This document shows positions 41,701 through 49,389 of a DNA stretch of 64,000 bases, piece after piece. Each line of letters opens with the position of its first letter. Positions within the stretch are counted from its first letter, which is position 1. The notes beneath the pieces are model-generated. The model worked only from the letters and a program-made list of their open reading frames with translations, ran no database searches and was not told where the DNA came from. The stretch is from Uloborus plumipes (taxonomy: Eukaryota > Arthropoda > Arachnida > Araneae > Uloboridae). The stretch is from the NCBI GenBank assembly GCA_038373865.1, contig JAXGGA010001163.1:62001-126000 (forward strand). The letters are read 5' to 3'. Both the position numbers and the translations under genes were made by a program.

Positions 41701-44288
41701 AATTTCCTTTCAATCTTTCAGAATTATGGTAATTTAGATAACAATGGGCGTTATATCATGTTCTTTTGAATGTTGACATAATTTTTTTTTTTGTATCCTG
41801 TTTCTCAATGCCGCCAAGAGCCACGGTGGGCCCTCTCCCCTTAAAACTTTTTAAATGTACACTCTTCCTAATCCGAGCCGGGTCCCTAATTTCTGCTACG
41901 CTGACATGGCCTCGTCGGCCCTCCTACTTCTTAATTTTATTCTGGCATAACTCAAATCAATAGACATTAATAAAAAATAAAATAATGTAAAACTTGAAAA
42001 ATATTTATAAGGACAAGTTTAAAAAGTTTTAATTACATGAAAGGTAGCACATAACTAATGGGCTCAAAACCAGGTAAAAATTACTAATAATTTTAAGAAG
42101 TAAGAAAAGCAAACAATAGAGACATAAAAGAATATTATTTCACACAGATTCCTTTTAATCCAAAAACATTTAGGAGAAATACCAGGTTTTATAGCGGATT
42201 TTTTTTTACAAGAGTCCAGTTTTTGGAATTTTGTGAAAAATAGTTTGGAATTCTGTAAAAACTACTATATAATTTTGTGAAGAATAGTTATAGAAACAAC
42301 TACTCCCAATCATTTTTTAATCTTGGATTTTTGTGAAGGACGAATTATTCAGTTTTAAAATTTTCGGACAGTATGCTAACGGACCTAGTTTTTCTCTAGA
42401 TTGATCCCTAAATACATTTCTTTTTTTTTACACTGTAAAGGAAAACCAATAATGTAAAATTTGAAAAGACAATTTTGGTTCAAAAGTATAAGAGAAACAA
42501 GTAAATACTATGTAGCGTACATTAGTATGTACTTCAATAAAAAACACAAAAAGATAAACACCTAGTGCTATCTTGCAAAATTAGATGAGGTGGTACATAA
42601 AACTTGACTCGAAGTTGAAGACGATATGGCGGTGGACCTGGTACTTGTCTTCTTATCTGATTACGCAAATTAAGCCACAACTTTTCTCCCCTGGGTCCGG
42701 TATACTGCAGGCCCATATAGTCGGATTCAATGATGCCTAGTCTTTCACATATCTGCAAACAACAAATGACATAGCATTTAGGTAATTAATCACAATGTGC
42801 GCAATTTCTAGATAAAAATTTTCCTTTTATAAGTTCCTTTTTATTAGCTCAGCATCAAAAAATCAAGAATGGGTTAAGTTTCTTATTTTACATCCTTTTA
42901 CAGAAAAACCTGTTTATCTCCCTACGATGAAGATCTCCAATTTCCTTGCAATTATAGCTCCATGGAAATAGCCAAGAGGAAGATAAACGGGGTTTGGATC
43001 CTTCCTTCCCAAAAGGCTACCTGAACTTTTTTGCACGTCAAATCATCTTGAAAAAACAACATCTTTCCAATCACAGACATATTCAATAAAGATGGTACTT
43101 TTCTATTAATATTCCATTTAATCGGCATATTTTGTTCAGAACACAAGAACCTCCAAGTGAGTTGAGTAATTCAGCAGATTTTCTTAAAATATGATTTAAA
43201 TTTTTAAAAGATACATTTTTTAATTTTTTTTTTTAAATTATATTTTTCTACACCCTGGAATAATTACAGAGCTTGGATATCTTTATATATTTTTGCAAAA
43301 AAGCTATAAAACCCCAAAACTCATTCGGTAATAGGCTGACAGGAATAAACCACGTTTATAATGTTATGATTTCATAAACCTCATGAAAAAATGAATTTAG
43401 AATGTTCGAATATTGATAAAATAAGTATAAACACAATCAGTGCTGTGCCTCAATACTACTTATTTCAATATTAGAGTAAGTTTCAGTTTTTTGAATACCA
43501 TTTATGTCTGTTTAATTCATACCATTTTTAGTAATTTTTTACAAAAAAGAGTAAACAATTAATCGAAAATATTTTTTTCTGAACAATTACTCACTTTTCT
43601 GTTGAATGCAAAACCTACACAACATCCACCTAAATAATAGTTTAATTGATAAGGCAGGAAGAAAAATTGTCTCAATCAAAAAAAATTACTAAATTAAATT
43701 TCAAAAAAGAAAGAAAGAAATAGTATAGATAAAATTGTAGGCGTAAAAGATGTAGTTTTTATAAAATTAGCTTTTGAGTAGTAGTAAAGCAGTTTAGTTA
43801 TTGATAAGCATTTGTGTGTTGTAAAAAAACACCTCAAAGTTTAAATTACGATGTGCAATTGAATTTTTACACAATTGTATTACCTACAGAAAAAAATACA
43901 TGTACAAACATGCACAGCAAAAATTTAACTAAATATTTAATGTAATGCTCCTTAGAATTGGTGAGCAGGCGAACATTGTCAAGAAAATCAAATGGAACAA
44001 ACACAAAGGATCGATGTCAATCCTAGGTTATTGTTAATATTATGACAGTACTTTTGAAATTCATAGAATTTAAAAGATGTTGCATTTTTCCTTTATTTAA
44101 GTAACCTTCCGTACACAAAACTTGTTCCATTCAGAAAACCTTGAAAAAGTTGTTAAAAACTTTCAAGAAAACTTCACCTAAAATACGAAAAACAAACTTA
44201 CTTTATCAATGCATTGCTTTCCTTTTGCTTTTGGATCCACTTCTATTTCCAGTATCACAGAGTCTGCTTGACGCACAAGGCACAACAT
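12938..44288 (-). CDS. MYLIP: FERM-RING E3 ubiquitin ligase, MYLIP/IDOL/Dnr1 family
   Basis: Six coding exons on the minus strand join without a frame break: 44288-44202, 42752-42562, 39682-39364, 36899-36655, 15574-15127 and 13192-12938. Together they encode 514 residues; human MYLIP has about 445. Residues 1-~390 form the FERM domain (F1 in exons 1-2, F2 in exons 3-4, F3 in exons 4-5), then a linker, then a C3HC4 RING at about 445-479 with ligands C445, C448, C460, H462, C466, C469, C476 and C479. The tail keeps the family's QHVYLP. The extra length sits in a Ser/Asp-rich F2 insertion (exon 3) and in the linker. In vertebrates the protein ubiquitinates lipoprotein receptors; the Drosophila homologue Dnr1 restrains the caspase Dredd in the IMD pathway. 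Which role applies here is inference. Intron 4 exceeds 21 kb and is full of transposons. Confidence 0.95.
13193..14264. other. Left part of intron 5, no gene seen
   Basis: A moderately GC-rich stretch (13380-13760) with short inverted segments such as AGAGCGGAG and CTCCGCTCT (near 13690 and 13728) may be a decayed repeat. Nothing coding is visible. Confidence 0.4.
14265..15096. mobile_element. hAT-type non-autonomous element in intron 5
   Basis: The ends CAGTGGTCGGAA and, inverted, CAGTGGTTGGAA are flanked by the exact 8-bp duplication GTCCTGAT (14257-14264 and 15097-15104). Both subterminal regions are packed with GTAGCG/AGTAGTT repeats in both orientations, a usual arrangement of transposase-binding sites. 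Noncoding, 832 bp. Confidence 0.9.
15127..15574 (-). CDS. MYLIP: FERM-RING gene, coding exon 5 (F3 lobe), strikingly GC-rich
   Basis: The acceptor TTTTTTCCAG joins in phase to exon 4. The product contains the diagnostic [29 protein letters not shown] and [19 protein letters not shown]. It ends in phase 0 at donor GTGAGC. Third positions are almost all G or C, unlike the other exons and the AT-rich introns. The end of a hAT insertion, including its target duplication, lies only 22 bases past this donor. Confidence 0.97.
15724..16267. mobile_element. piggyBac-type MITE, copy B
   Basis: CCCATTAATGCCTAGCGTCCC at the left and an inverted, slightly diverged end (GGTATTAATGAG) at the right are each flanked by TTAA (15720-15723 and 16268-16271). 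The subterminal hairpin AGCGTCCCTTTTTAGGGACG is shared with copy A at 6119-6637, which is in the opposite orientation. Confidence 0.8.
16049..16088. repeat. (TA)n microsatellite
   Basis: About 20 TA units inside piggyBac-type copy B; absent from copy A, so it expanded after insertion. Confidence 0.95.
18073..18525. mobile_element. Probable decayed hAT element
   Basis: The left end CAGTGTTTCCCAAAGTCC is a common hAT terminus. An inverted, diverged counterpart with CCCCGCGG and AACTTTGAAAA lies near 18502-18523. I cannot define a target duplication, so the right boundary is approximate. Confidence 0.4.
20208..20412 (-). repeat. Dispersed GC-rich repeat, copy 1
   Basis: Its reverse complement closely matches 25617-25838, sharing TGTTTGCGTTTTGTGCGC, GGATGCGCACTACCCGATGC and CAGATGCGGCGGAGGTCG. 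The adjacent sequence to the left (TTTTTGGGAGGGGG, AAATACGAGTATGCACA) links it to the family inside the hAT element at 890-1160 and to 63330-63480. Confidence 0.8.
21902..23282 (+). mobile_element. Non-autonomous Helitron
   Basis: It begins TCTATACATATAAAAATGAATG and ends CTGCCGGGTTCTGCTAG, inserted between A (21901) and T (23283) with no target duplication. These are the 5' TC and 3' CTAG rules of Helitrons. A (GT)n run lies at 21926-21949, and a ~65-bp segment (CCCAATAA-TATCTCAAGT-GAAGGATAAAAAAGG) is duplicated near 22256 and 22328. No Rep/helicase frame is seen. Confidence 0.85.
23283..24430. other. Intron 4 sequence with a (TA)n tract
   Basis: A TA microsatellite lies at about 23425-23451. 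From about 24060 to 24330 there is a diverged copy of the dispersed family also seen at 29660 and 47990. No coding sequence is recognisable. Confidence 0.5.
24868..25318 (+). pseudogene. hAT transposase remnant
   Basis: One frame reads [20 protein letters not shown] then ESTDI, matching the region around a catalytic aspartate in ZBED5/FAM200-type hAT transposases (LDESTD). After a stop and frame shifts, 25150-25318 reads [20 protein letters not shown] and [10 protein letters not shown], the decayed CxxH-like and NFIK segment of the same family. The usual Cys/His residues have been lost and multiple stops are present. Confidence 0.7.
25617..25838 (+). repeat. Dispersed GC-rich repeat, copy 2
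   Basis: This is the inverse of copy 1 at 20208-20412, with high similarity across about 200 bases. It lies inside the hAT element, so it was inserted there or was part of its cargo. The long open frames on both strands here come from GC richness and do not resemble a known protein. Confidence 0.8.
26439..26982 (-). mobile_element. mariner element with internal deletion
   Basis: The 28-bp termini are nearly perfect inverted repeats (TTAGGTTGGTGCGTATGAAA on each side), flanked by TA (26437-26438 and 26983-26984). At 544 bp it is much shorter than an autonomous mariner (about 1.3 kb). It is nested in the hAT element at 24439-27118. Confidence 0.92.
26516..26743 (-). pseudogene. mariner transposase C-terminal fragment
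   Basis: The frame has the family's third catalytic block, [20 protein letters not shown], then [12 protein letters not shown] and a C-terminal WEKC segment, ending at its natural stop. The N-terminal DNA-binding domain and the first two catalytic aspartates are missing because of the deletion. The uninterrupted 75 codons suggest a fairly young copy. Confidence 0.88.
27369..28893 (+). mobile_element. Non-autonomous Helitron, second family
   Basis: It begins TCTCTACTAATAATAAAGCTG after an A and ends GCCGTGCGGGTACCGCTAG before a T; the last bases before CTAG form the short GC-rich 3' hairpin expected of Helitrons. Inside are a (CTTT)n tract (27402-27429), an 86-bp MITE-like insertion (27894-27979) and a cluster of TTGGCGA repeats (28440-28560). 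A partial inverse copy lies at 46977-47890. Confidence 0.88.
27894..27979. mobile_element. Tiny TIR insertion inside the Helitron
   Basis: CAGCGTTGCCAGA at the left and, inverted, CAGGGTTGCCAGA at the right bound an 86-bp unit with internal GTAGTATTTTT repeats. The ends look hAT-like, but the target duplication is not clear. Confidence 0.5.
28894..29659. other. Intron 4 sequence with a local duplication
   Basis: A phrase like CTAACTAGACACA-TTCTGATA-CTCA-ATAGTT-CC-AGGCAAAAT occurs at about 29240 and again at about 29410, an old direct duplication with a period near 170 bp. No coding sequence is seen. Confidence 0.5.
29660..30260. repeat. Dispersed AT-rich repeat, with hAT MITE inserted
   Basis: This block (CAATATGA-CTGATTCAAAG-TTTCA, TTAAGTTTTTGACATT-like, CACTCTTAAAAAGCAT) is shared with 24060-24330 and 47990-48320 and, in part, 48480-48720. 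Comparison with 48040 shows the site before the MITE at 29713 inserted. Confidence 0.7.
29713..29899. mobile_element. hAT MITE, family CAGGCCCGTCATTT, copy 1
   Basis: It starts CAGGCCCGTCATTTAGG and ends AAGTGACAACCCTG, flanked by the exact 8-bp duplication GTTTCACA (29705-29712 and 29900-29907). It carries a long G tract and is 187 bp long. Copy 2 at 46762-46928 is very similar. Confidence 0.92.
30261..31545. other. Intron 4 sequence, AT-rich with repeat fragments
   Basis: Fragments related to the hAT-internal minisatellite (30690-30900) and to the dispersed AT-rich family (31380-31460) can be seen. Nothing coding is visible. Confidence 0.45.
31546..31730. mobile_element. One-sided pogo/Tigger-like end
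   Basis: TACAGTAACCTCCCGATTATCCGC resembles a pogo-group terminus with TA at its edge. The matching right end is not found beyond the LINE inserted next to it, so the copy is truncated or its far end has decayed. Confidence 0.35.
31742..32272 (+). mobile_element. 5'-truncated non-LTR retrotransposon (CR1/jockey-like) with 11-bp target duplication
   Basis: The insert is flanked by TATTCTTGAAA (31731-31741 and 32273-32283). In translation with frame breaks it reads LVRPHLE, RRATRLV-like, then [16 protein letters not shown] and [12 protein letters not shown], the C-terminal tail typical of CR1/jockey-type reverse transcriptases. It ends in short ATTTGT repeats in place of poly(A). This is a classic truncated target-primed insertion. 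Confidence 0.88.
32580..32764. repeat. Tandem duplication, period 98 bp
   Basis: GTGAAGGCTATGCAGATCC begins at 32580 and 32678, and the two copies (about 87 bp each) are virtually identical. The duplication includes the GGGGTCAATCCAGG terminus of a TIR element. Confidence 0.92.
33281..33730. repeat. Triple direct repeat in the left fold-back arm
   Basis: Three units begin at about 33282, 33431 and 33592. Each holds TTGGTATG, TCATATCTCCGGA, a TTTTTATGTATAAAAAATT-like stretch and TTTTGGAATAAAAAAA. The mirror set occupies 34680-35100 in the right arm. Confidence 0.85.
33826..34095 (+). pseudogene. Fragment of an ATSHGK-type conserved protein, inside the fold-back element
   Basis: The open frame reads [20 protein letters not shown] then [35 protein letters not shown] and NIKGIQMFF, ending in an acidic tail and a TAA. 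The block [21 protein letters not shown] is one I recall from uncharacterised, multicopy arthropod and cnidarian proteins; its function is unknown to me. It has no N-terminal part in this element, so it is a captured or residual 3' portion. It may instead be a terminal exon of an element-encoded protein. The acidic tail and intact frame suggest recent constraint or a young copy. Confidence 0.65.
35741..35990. repeat. Imperfect tandem GTAGATCTAAA repeats
   Basis: Phrases such as GTGTAGATCTAAAAA, AGTAGTGTAGATTTAAAAA and AGGTTTCAACT recur every 30-60 bases. The same phrases occur on the other side of the fold-back element at 32440-32560. Confidence 0.6.
36105..36530 (+). repeat. Dispersed repeat, copy 1 of an inverted pair flanking exons 3-4
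   Basis: GAGGGCCCACCGTGG, AACATGATATAATGCCCATTG and GAAAGATTGAAAGGAAATTT recur in inverse order at 41490-41950. The 62-codon frame here lies within the repeat and has no recognisable features. Confidence 0.8.
36655..36899 (-). CDS. MYLIP: FERM-RING gene, coding exon 4
   Basis: It starts after TTTCTACAG with [20 protein letters not shown] and runs through [20 protein letters not shown] and [12 protein letters not shown], where the F2 lobe passes into F3. It ends in phase 2 at donor GTAATA. Confidence 0.95.
36966..37321. mobile_element. hAT-like MITE in intron 3
   Basis: CAGGGATGCACAACC at the left and, inverted, CAGGGATGCACAACTTTTTTA at the right. The interior has GGCC-rich edges and an A-run. 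GGTCA appears at both flanks, but a full 8-bp duplication is not clear. It lies about 65 bases upstream of exon 4's acceptor in gene orientation. Confidence 0.7.
37322..39363. other. Rest of intron 3, no gene seen
   Basis: AT-rich with A-homopolymers at 38727-38760 and 39100-39121. No repeat ends or exons are recognisable. Confidence 0.5.
39364..39682 (-). CDS. MYLIP: FERM-RING gene, coding exon 3
   Basis: The acceptor TTTCTTCCAG leads into [11 protein letters not shown] and [15 protein letters not shown], the helical F2 lobe. The second half is a hydrophilic stretch with a Ser-rich run ([11 protein letters not shown]), longer than in vertebrates and possibly a disordered loop. It ends in phase 0 at GTTAGT. 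This donor is the best in frame, but the loop length makes it the least certain boundary. Confidence 0.85.
39724..39888. mobile_element. pogo-type MITE, family CTGTCGGCCCCGCTTAA, copy 1
   Basis: CTGTACGTCCCGCTTAATCG at the left and, inverted, CTGTCGGCCCCGCTTAAACG at the right, with TA on both sides (39722-39723 and 39889-39890). Internal AAGAATACC/GGTATTCG-like repeats are present. Copy 2 is at 51790-51949. Confidence 0.85.
39891..41489. other. Intron 2 sequence, no gene seen
   Basis: AT-rich filler with short A-runs (40023-40043) and an 18-base inverted repeat of TTAAAACATGAA type near 40860. Nothing coding is visible. Confidence 0.5.
41490..41950 (-). repeat. Dispersed repeat, copy 2 of the inverted pair
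   Basis: The reverse complement matches 36105-36530 over about 400 bases, with the same GGGCCCACCGTGGCTCTTGG-like block. The sequence diverges beyond CCCGGCTCGG, so the element ends may lie there. Confidence 0.8.
42562..42752 (-). CDS. MYLIP: FERM-RING gene, coding exon 2
   Basis: The acceptor TTGTTTGCAG precedes [17 protein letters not shown], the F1-lobe core, and LWLNLRNQI and [13 protein letters not shown] follow. It ends in phase 2 within an Arg codon at donor GTGTTT; the first base of exon 3 completes the codon. Confidence 0.95.
42753..44201. other. Intron 1 sequence, no gene seen
   Basis: AT-rich, with no recognisable repeat ends or coding frames. Frames near 42952-43146 are chance. 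Confidence 0.5.
44202..44288 (-). CDS. MYLIP: FERM-RING gene, coding exon 1
   Basis: The start codon begins [20 protein letters not shown], matching the family's conserved N terminus (MLC...). The exon has 29 codons and ends in phase 0 at a consensus donor, GTAAGT (44201-44196). It forms the first strand of the ubiquitin-like F1 lobe. Confidence 0.9.
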
Positions 44289-45788
44289 CTTCCCTAATTT
44301 CAATTAAAAATAAAGAAAAATGCTTCTCAACATGTCCATTGTTTCCATTTAATTGTGCCAAAAACACTCAACTCAGCTGTCCTGTCCAGCTGACTTCCAC
44401 TACTGAGCTGGACAATAACAATTGCATAAACTCTTTGTTTTTCGACAATGTGAAGCCCAATTTTCACATTAGTTCATCTGATTTTCGCCAGGAGTTAGAG
44501 TCTGAAGCTACAGAAACAACTATTATATTTAGTAGGACTTTTTCCTTCTTTTTACTCTAAAAAATAAACAAAAAAGCGGAATAATAACTGAAAATAAGCG
44601 AAAAAAGTAACTCTTCGCATGTTTTCAAAAGTAATTTGGAAGAAATTGAGTGTTTAGTGAAATTCAAGGTTTCAGATTTCTCTGAGATTACTCGAATTTT
44701 CTATGATTTCCTTACTTAAAATGAGGAACATCAGCGATATCTTTTAATGTAATGTAAAGAATAAACTCCCCCCTTTGTTTTCCAAAAATGGAGTTTCGTC
44801 ATTACGAGTGAATAAAAACAAACAAGATTAACGAAAATTCCGAAACATATCAGACAGAAAACGATCAATTATCAAAGATTTTCTTTCATTTTCATAAAAT
44901 TTTCTTGCTGTAGATAGAAATTCTTGAGTAATAAATTTTTTTGTGACATACATAAAAAAGAAATTATTAAGAATTTCATACTTCAAAATTGGCTTCATGC
45001 CAACAGCCCAAATCTGGGCAGAAGTTTAATAGGTTGGGAAATTCGTGGGGTTTGAAAAGTATGACGAAAAATTTTAAAAAATATATACAATCTTTTATTT
45101 TTAAACAAATATTTCAAGCATTTTCTTGCTGATTCTAGCTCTGGTGAAATGTTTCCATTTACGGATTGTGGCTCATGTTTCAAAATCAAGCTGTAGTTAT
45201 AGTATTTCCTGGAAGTTGGTTTCGATGTCAAATATATTGTCAACATAAATTACGAAATGTTTGTTTGGATCTTATGAATATGTTTCACTTGATTGTCTGA
45301 AAATGGTAAGTTCCAATATTTCTAATTCTTGTTCAGTCTATTTCATAAATTATTTGCCGAAATCGTAAAAAACTAGGAGCATTGAAAAATATTTATTAGT
45401 GTTTTTGAACTGACGAACTTAACTCATTATCATTCATGTTCACTATCGTATACATGCATAGCTTCCTTAAAATCAATGTAGTAAGATCTTAAAAATAGCA
45501 ACTGTCACTGATCCGTGTGTTGTATCGACCAGAGGCGGCATTAGGGATTTTGGGGGCCTTCTAAACCTGTGGTGACCAACTTTTTTTCCCGATGGCTGCA
45601 CCTTATATTGAAATGATTCTTATGAACCAGAACACTTAAAAATTTTGAAATTTTTTCAAAGAGCAGGGTAAAACATGGAAACGGGAAAAAAGGTTCAAAC
45701 TAAACTGTCATCATCACTTGATGTTTATTTTATGAATTACAACTGTTTTCCAGAAAGCAAATTCAGAACATTTGACTAAAAATGTATG
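44289..45788. other. 5' side of the FERM-RING gene; promoter not located
   Basis: This must contain 5' UTR and possibly an upstream noncoding exon, but I see no TATA box or initiator that I trust. The long plus-strand frame 44141-44560 is antisense to exon 1 and its flank and has no protein features. Confidence 0.4.
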
Positions 45789-46166
45789 CATAGGCGGATT
45801 TATGCTGTGAATTTTGGGGGTGCAACAAACCGAGGTTTCCGCCCTCCGAATTACCGGAACGATCAAAACAAAAATTTTAATTATCAAATCAAGCTTTTTT
45901 TTTTGGCGCACAGAAGGGGGTGGGGGACGTAAAATTATTAATTTTAAGGAGGGGGTCCGTGGAGGTCTGTACTTTGAGAACCTCTGAAGTACATAATATG
46001 TTATATTTTTGGGTTCTCTTTCTAGTGAATTAAGTTGAATTGTTGCTATGAAAAAATATAACTTATTTTCCACACTGTTTCCAGATAAAATACGCTTAAT
46101 TTATTTTTTTCAAAATTTAAGCAAAATGTTGGGGGGGTGCGGGGCACCCCCGTAAGTCTGCCTATG
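45789..46166. mobile_element. hAT-type MITE upstream of both genes
   Basis: CATAGGCGGATTTATG at the left and, inverted, CATAGGCAGACTTACG at the right are flanked by the exact 8-bp duplication AATGTATG (45781-45788 and 46167-46174). It lies between the two divergent genes. Confidence 0.85.
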
Positions 46167-46199
46167 AATGTATGATTGTGATTTAACATGGTTTTCGAT

Positions 46200-46400
46200 T
46201 TTTAAAATTGGACAAACAATGGGTCATATTTGTCCTGTGGGCTGTAGTAGAGTGCCTGGAAAACAGAGTGACGACAACGGCTGCGATTTTCCCCGCTGGG
46301 CAAGCGTGGGCTTCCAACTTTCGTCCAAACGCGGGAGAAACATTTCCACAGTTTGGCTGAACTAGGTTGGTTTGGGGACCAAGTGGGAATCGTTATCGCG
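46200..46400. promoter_or_regulatory. Unique GC-richer patch between the divergent genes
   Basis: Between two MITEs there is a non-repetitive stretch with several CpGs (GTGACGACAACGGCTGCG, TTTCGTCCAAACGCGGG) that stands out from the AT-rich surroundings. Its place between divergent start codons makes it a candidate shared promoter or 5' exon region. This rests on position and composition only. Confidence 0.3.
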
Positions 46401-46761
46401 GTTTTGGCAAGAAATTAACTTCAGTTTTTGAGATTATGTACGAGATTCAAACAAAAAAGCACTTTCTACAAAAGCATTTACTCCATTCTTTATTTTCACT
46501 TATTTTCTTTAAGATTTTGGTTAAGTAAGAAATACGAGTAAGTTGAAAAATATCCGCACAGTACAAAACAAACATAATAATTCTGTGACCTGACATAGAG
46601 AGGACGTACAATGGCTTTTCTTGAAAATTAGAAAAAAAGGGGGGGGGGGAGGGGATTTGAAATGAAGAATTTATTTTAAAATAAATAAAACAGTTGTGCT
46701 ATCAATTCATAAAAATAATCTAATTGAAATTTACCTCATTTTTTTGGCATTGCACTAAAAG

Positions 46762-46928
46762 CAGGCCCGTCATTTAGGGGAGGCAGGGGGGGGGGTCAAT
46801 TGCCCCCCCCCTGACTTTGAGAAATCAATGTATTTATATATAAGTGGGCGTGGTTTTTGTTGTTTTCTGGTAAAATTGTATTGTGTTTTTACCCTTTGCC
46901 CCTGGAAAAACTTGAAATGACATCCCTG
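46762..46928. mobile_element. hAT MITE, family CAGGCCCGTCATTT, copy 2
   Basis: It starts CAGGCCCGTCATTTAGGGG and ends GAAATGACATCCCTG, flanked by the exact 8-bp duplication ACTAAAAG (46754-46761 and 46929-46936). It is very similar to copy 1 at 29713-29899, with a shorter right part. Confidence 0.93.
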
Positions 46929-46976
46929 ACTAAAAGTATTTCAGTGACTTTGAAATAAAACATAAATTATAGAATA

Positions 46977-47890
46977 CTAGCGGTTTGCCCGTAGTACAAA
47001 ATTAAAAGGTCATTTGGTAATAAATTAATATCGCAGAAAAAATACTCAATTTTTGTTGTCTTCGGTGTATATGTTCTTATGAATTCAGATGAGTAGTTTG
47101 TATGTTGTCCCTTTTTGAGTGATGGGAACTCGTCAGGCTGTTTTTTTACAGCCTTTACTCCTATTTACTTAATCAGGGCTTTTGGTTTTGATGTATAAGC
47201 TTGGCGTTTTTTTTTTTTTTTTTTTTCTGTATTGTGCTCTATATATTGTTGTATTCGTCTTATGCGACGTCTATTTTTGTTTATGGTTTGTATTGCCTTG
47301 ATTAAAATAAAATTGAAATTGAAATTGAATTGAATTGAAATTCAACTATAATTGCTTAAAAGTATGATATAAAAATAAGCCAAAAGAGAAAATAAGAACA
47401 ATTTCGTTGTTTACTGAAACCAACAGAAATCTTACCAAAGTTTAAACGAAGAAGGAAATTTTTTTCCTAGCTTTAAAAACAAAATAGTACATTTTTCATG
47501 ATGATCAATGAAACATTTTAGAAAGAACATTGCAATACCGCAATTTATACAATATTTTTATAATTTACCGAGTTTTGATTCGTTAAAAACTGAAAAAAGA
47601 AAAGCAGACGATTTATTTCACAACAGTTAAAATAGTTCATTAAACTAATTTTAATAAGGCTTGGAGTTTGGATTAATACAAAAATAAATACATTTTAAAA
47701 ATTATTAAGGGAAAAAGAACGAAACAAATAAAGGAAATAAAAACGTAACCATGGTAATAACATGAAAATTTGATTTCAGTTTATAAAACAATTCATTTCA
47801 TCTTTATTTTTAAATTTTATTCTCAAGCTTAACCATTTCAGACTCGTTTGGCTTGCTTTGCTCAAGGCAAGCCTCACAGACATTGCGTTT
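46977..47890 (-). mobile_element. 3' part of a Helitron, related to 27369-28893
   Basis: On the minus strand it ends GGGCAAACCGCTAG followed by T, the Helitron 3' rule. The body (ACCATGGTTACG, AAACAATTCATTTCATC, GAAGCAAGCCAAACGA-like) is the inverse of 27700-27830. The 5' end is missing. A LINE-type tail is inserted at about 47080-47345. Confidence 0.75.
47080..47345 (+). mobile_element. 3' tail of a non-LTR retrotransposon or SINE
   Basis: It ends in GATTAAAATAAAATTGAAATT with repeated TTGAAA/TTGAAT units, a common 3' tail of arthropod non-LTR elements. The 5' side holds a long T tract (47202-47226). I cannot define the target duplication. Confidence 0.5.
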
Positions 47891-47989
47891 TGTCCGGGGT
47901 GCCATCCGGAAATACTTATCGCCTTCGTTGGCGTCGTAGGTAGTATAACGCATTTGTACCAAAGTTGCATTTGTTACTGAAAATATGGA

Positions 47990-48926
47990 AAAGAATTTAT
48001 CAGCACCTATAAATCTCCTAACTAATACAATATGACCTGAGTCAAAGATTTCATATTTATTAATACTGACAAAGTGAAATACTATTTAAAGATGTTATGT
48101 ATGTGTTAAAAAACTTAAATAGTTGAAACAATAAAATTCAACCAGAGATTCAGCATTTAAGTTTTTGACATTCGACACTCTTAAAGAGCATGGAATTTTG
48201 TTTAAAACTTTTATTTGAATGATTTAATTAAATAAAAAGAAATGTTATTTGTTTGCCTTTCAACAAGGATTAGCAAGCATTGAAAATGAGAAATATCTGA
48301 TTCTCACAGCGGATGTAAAGAGATCGCAATTTTCAAAATTAAGGCGTTAGAAGTATGGAAAAGGCATATAAAAGAATTCAAATAAACTTCAGATTTACTA
48401 TTAAAAGCTCTATGATAAAAATATTATTTTTACTATCCACATAATTGAAGTAAAAATAAAATTAAATCAGAGCATCAAATTTCAACTTTTTGATATTTTG
48501 ATTTTCATAAAACAGAATTTTGTTCGAAAATTTTTAATTCATGATTTTTCAATATAAATAAACAGATATTTCATTTATTTGACTCCTAACTAAGGGTAAT
48601 AAGCATCAAAAGTGAGAAAAATTCAATTTTTATGTCGGATGCAAATCGATTGCATTTTTTAAAATGAAGGCATCAAAATATAAAAGGATGCAAACAAAAT
48701 AATTTATTAAAGTTAAAAAAGAAATAGAATGGCATCTTAACATTTCTATTCGATGAATATTATTAGTGATTATCGGTATAATCACAGAAAATTCGAAAAA
48801 TAAAAAAAATTACCGAAGGTGGGAAGATAAAAAAAGCATAATTAAAAATATTTTATTTCTGGTATTTTCAAACATGAAAATACCAGAATCGATCATGAAA
48901 ATACCGGAACACAATCACCCCTGCAA
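47990..48926 (-). repeat. Dispersed AT-rich repeat with a CAGGGGTGATTGTG end
   Basis: Two similar blocks (48140-48310 and 48480-48700) each carry the AGGAGTCAAATAAATGAAA-like and TTACC-TAGT-AGGA phrases. The right edge, ACACAATCACCCCTG (48912-48926), matches in inverse the left end of the element at 58714-59391, whose first ~330 bases are the reverse complement of 48600-48926. Confidence 0.7.
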
Positions 48927-49048
48927 CCACTTATTAACCGACACAAACCCTAAGAGTAGCATATTCTTTTGAGACTCATAAAGTAATAAAAGATAATCAT
49001 TCTAAATTAAAAATGTTTGTATCTTAACTTTCCTAAAATGTCTTACAG

Positions 49049-49389
49049 ATATGACTATGACTTATCAAGCCCAGGATGGGCATGTTGCCCGAAGCGAAGA
49101 TTTACATCGCCACATTCTGCGGAGTCATTTGGCCTACCTGAACCAGGAAGAAACTCCATCCAAGCTAGAACAGCGCCGTAATTTGGAGAGCCTTATTTCT
49201 GAGTTCCTGTGTGTTGTTTCCCACGGTGTGAAATTTACGTTCATTGAAATATCCAGCATTCTGAGCCACAATATTGAAAACAACCCAAATTTCAGTGCTT
49301 ACAAAGCAGCATCCGCATTTGAGGCTCTGGAAAAGTATGCTACCAATTTAATTAGTCATCCTTGGCGTAAGGAGTATAAAACGGTTAAG
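49049..49389 (+). CDS. tamo: Tamo-like gene, first coding exon
   Basis: The acceptor ATGTCTTACAG ends at 49048 and the ATG starts at 49051, so two bases of 5' UTR belong to this exon. It encodes 113 residues, including LEQRRNLESLISEFL and ASAFEALEKYATNLI, and ends in phase 0 at donor GTCAGT. Confidence 0.85.

Noticed and set aside
44141..44560. 139-codon plus-strand open frame
   Set aside because: It overlaps exon 1 of the minus-strand gene in antisense and has no domain or motif; the composition is AT-driven.
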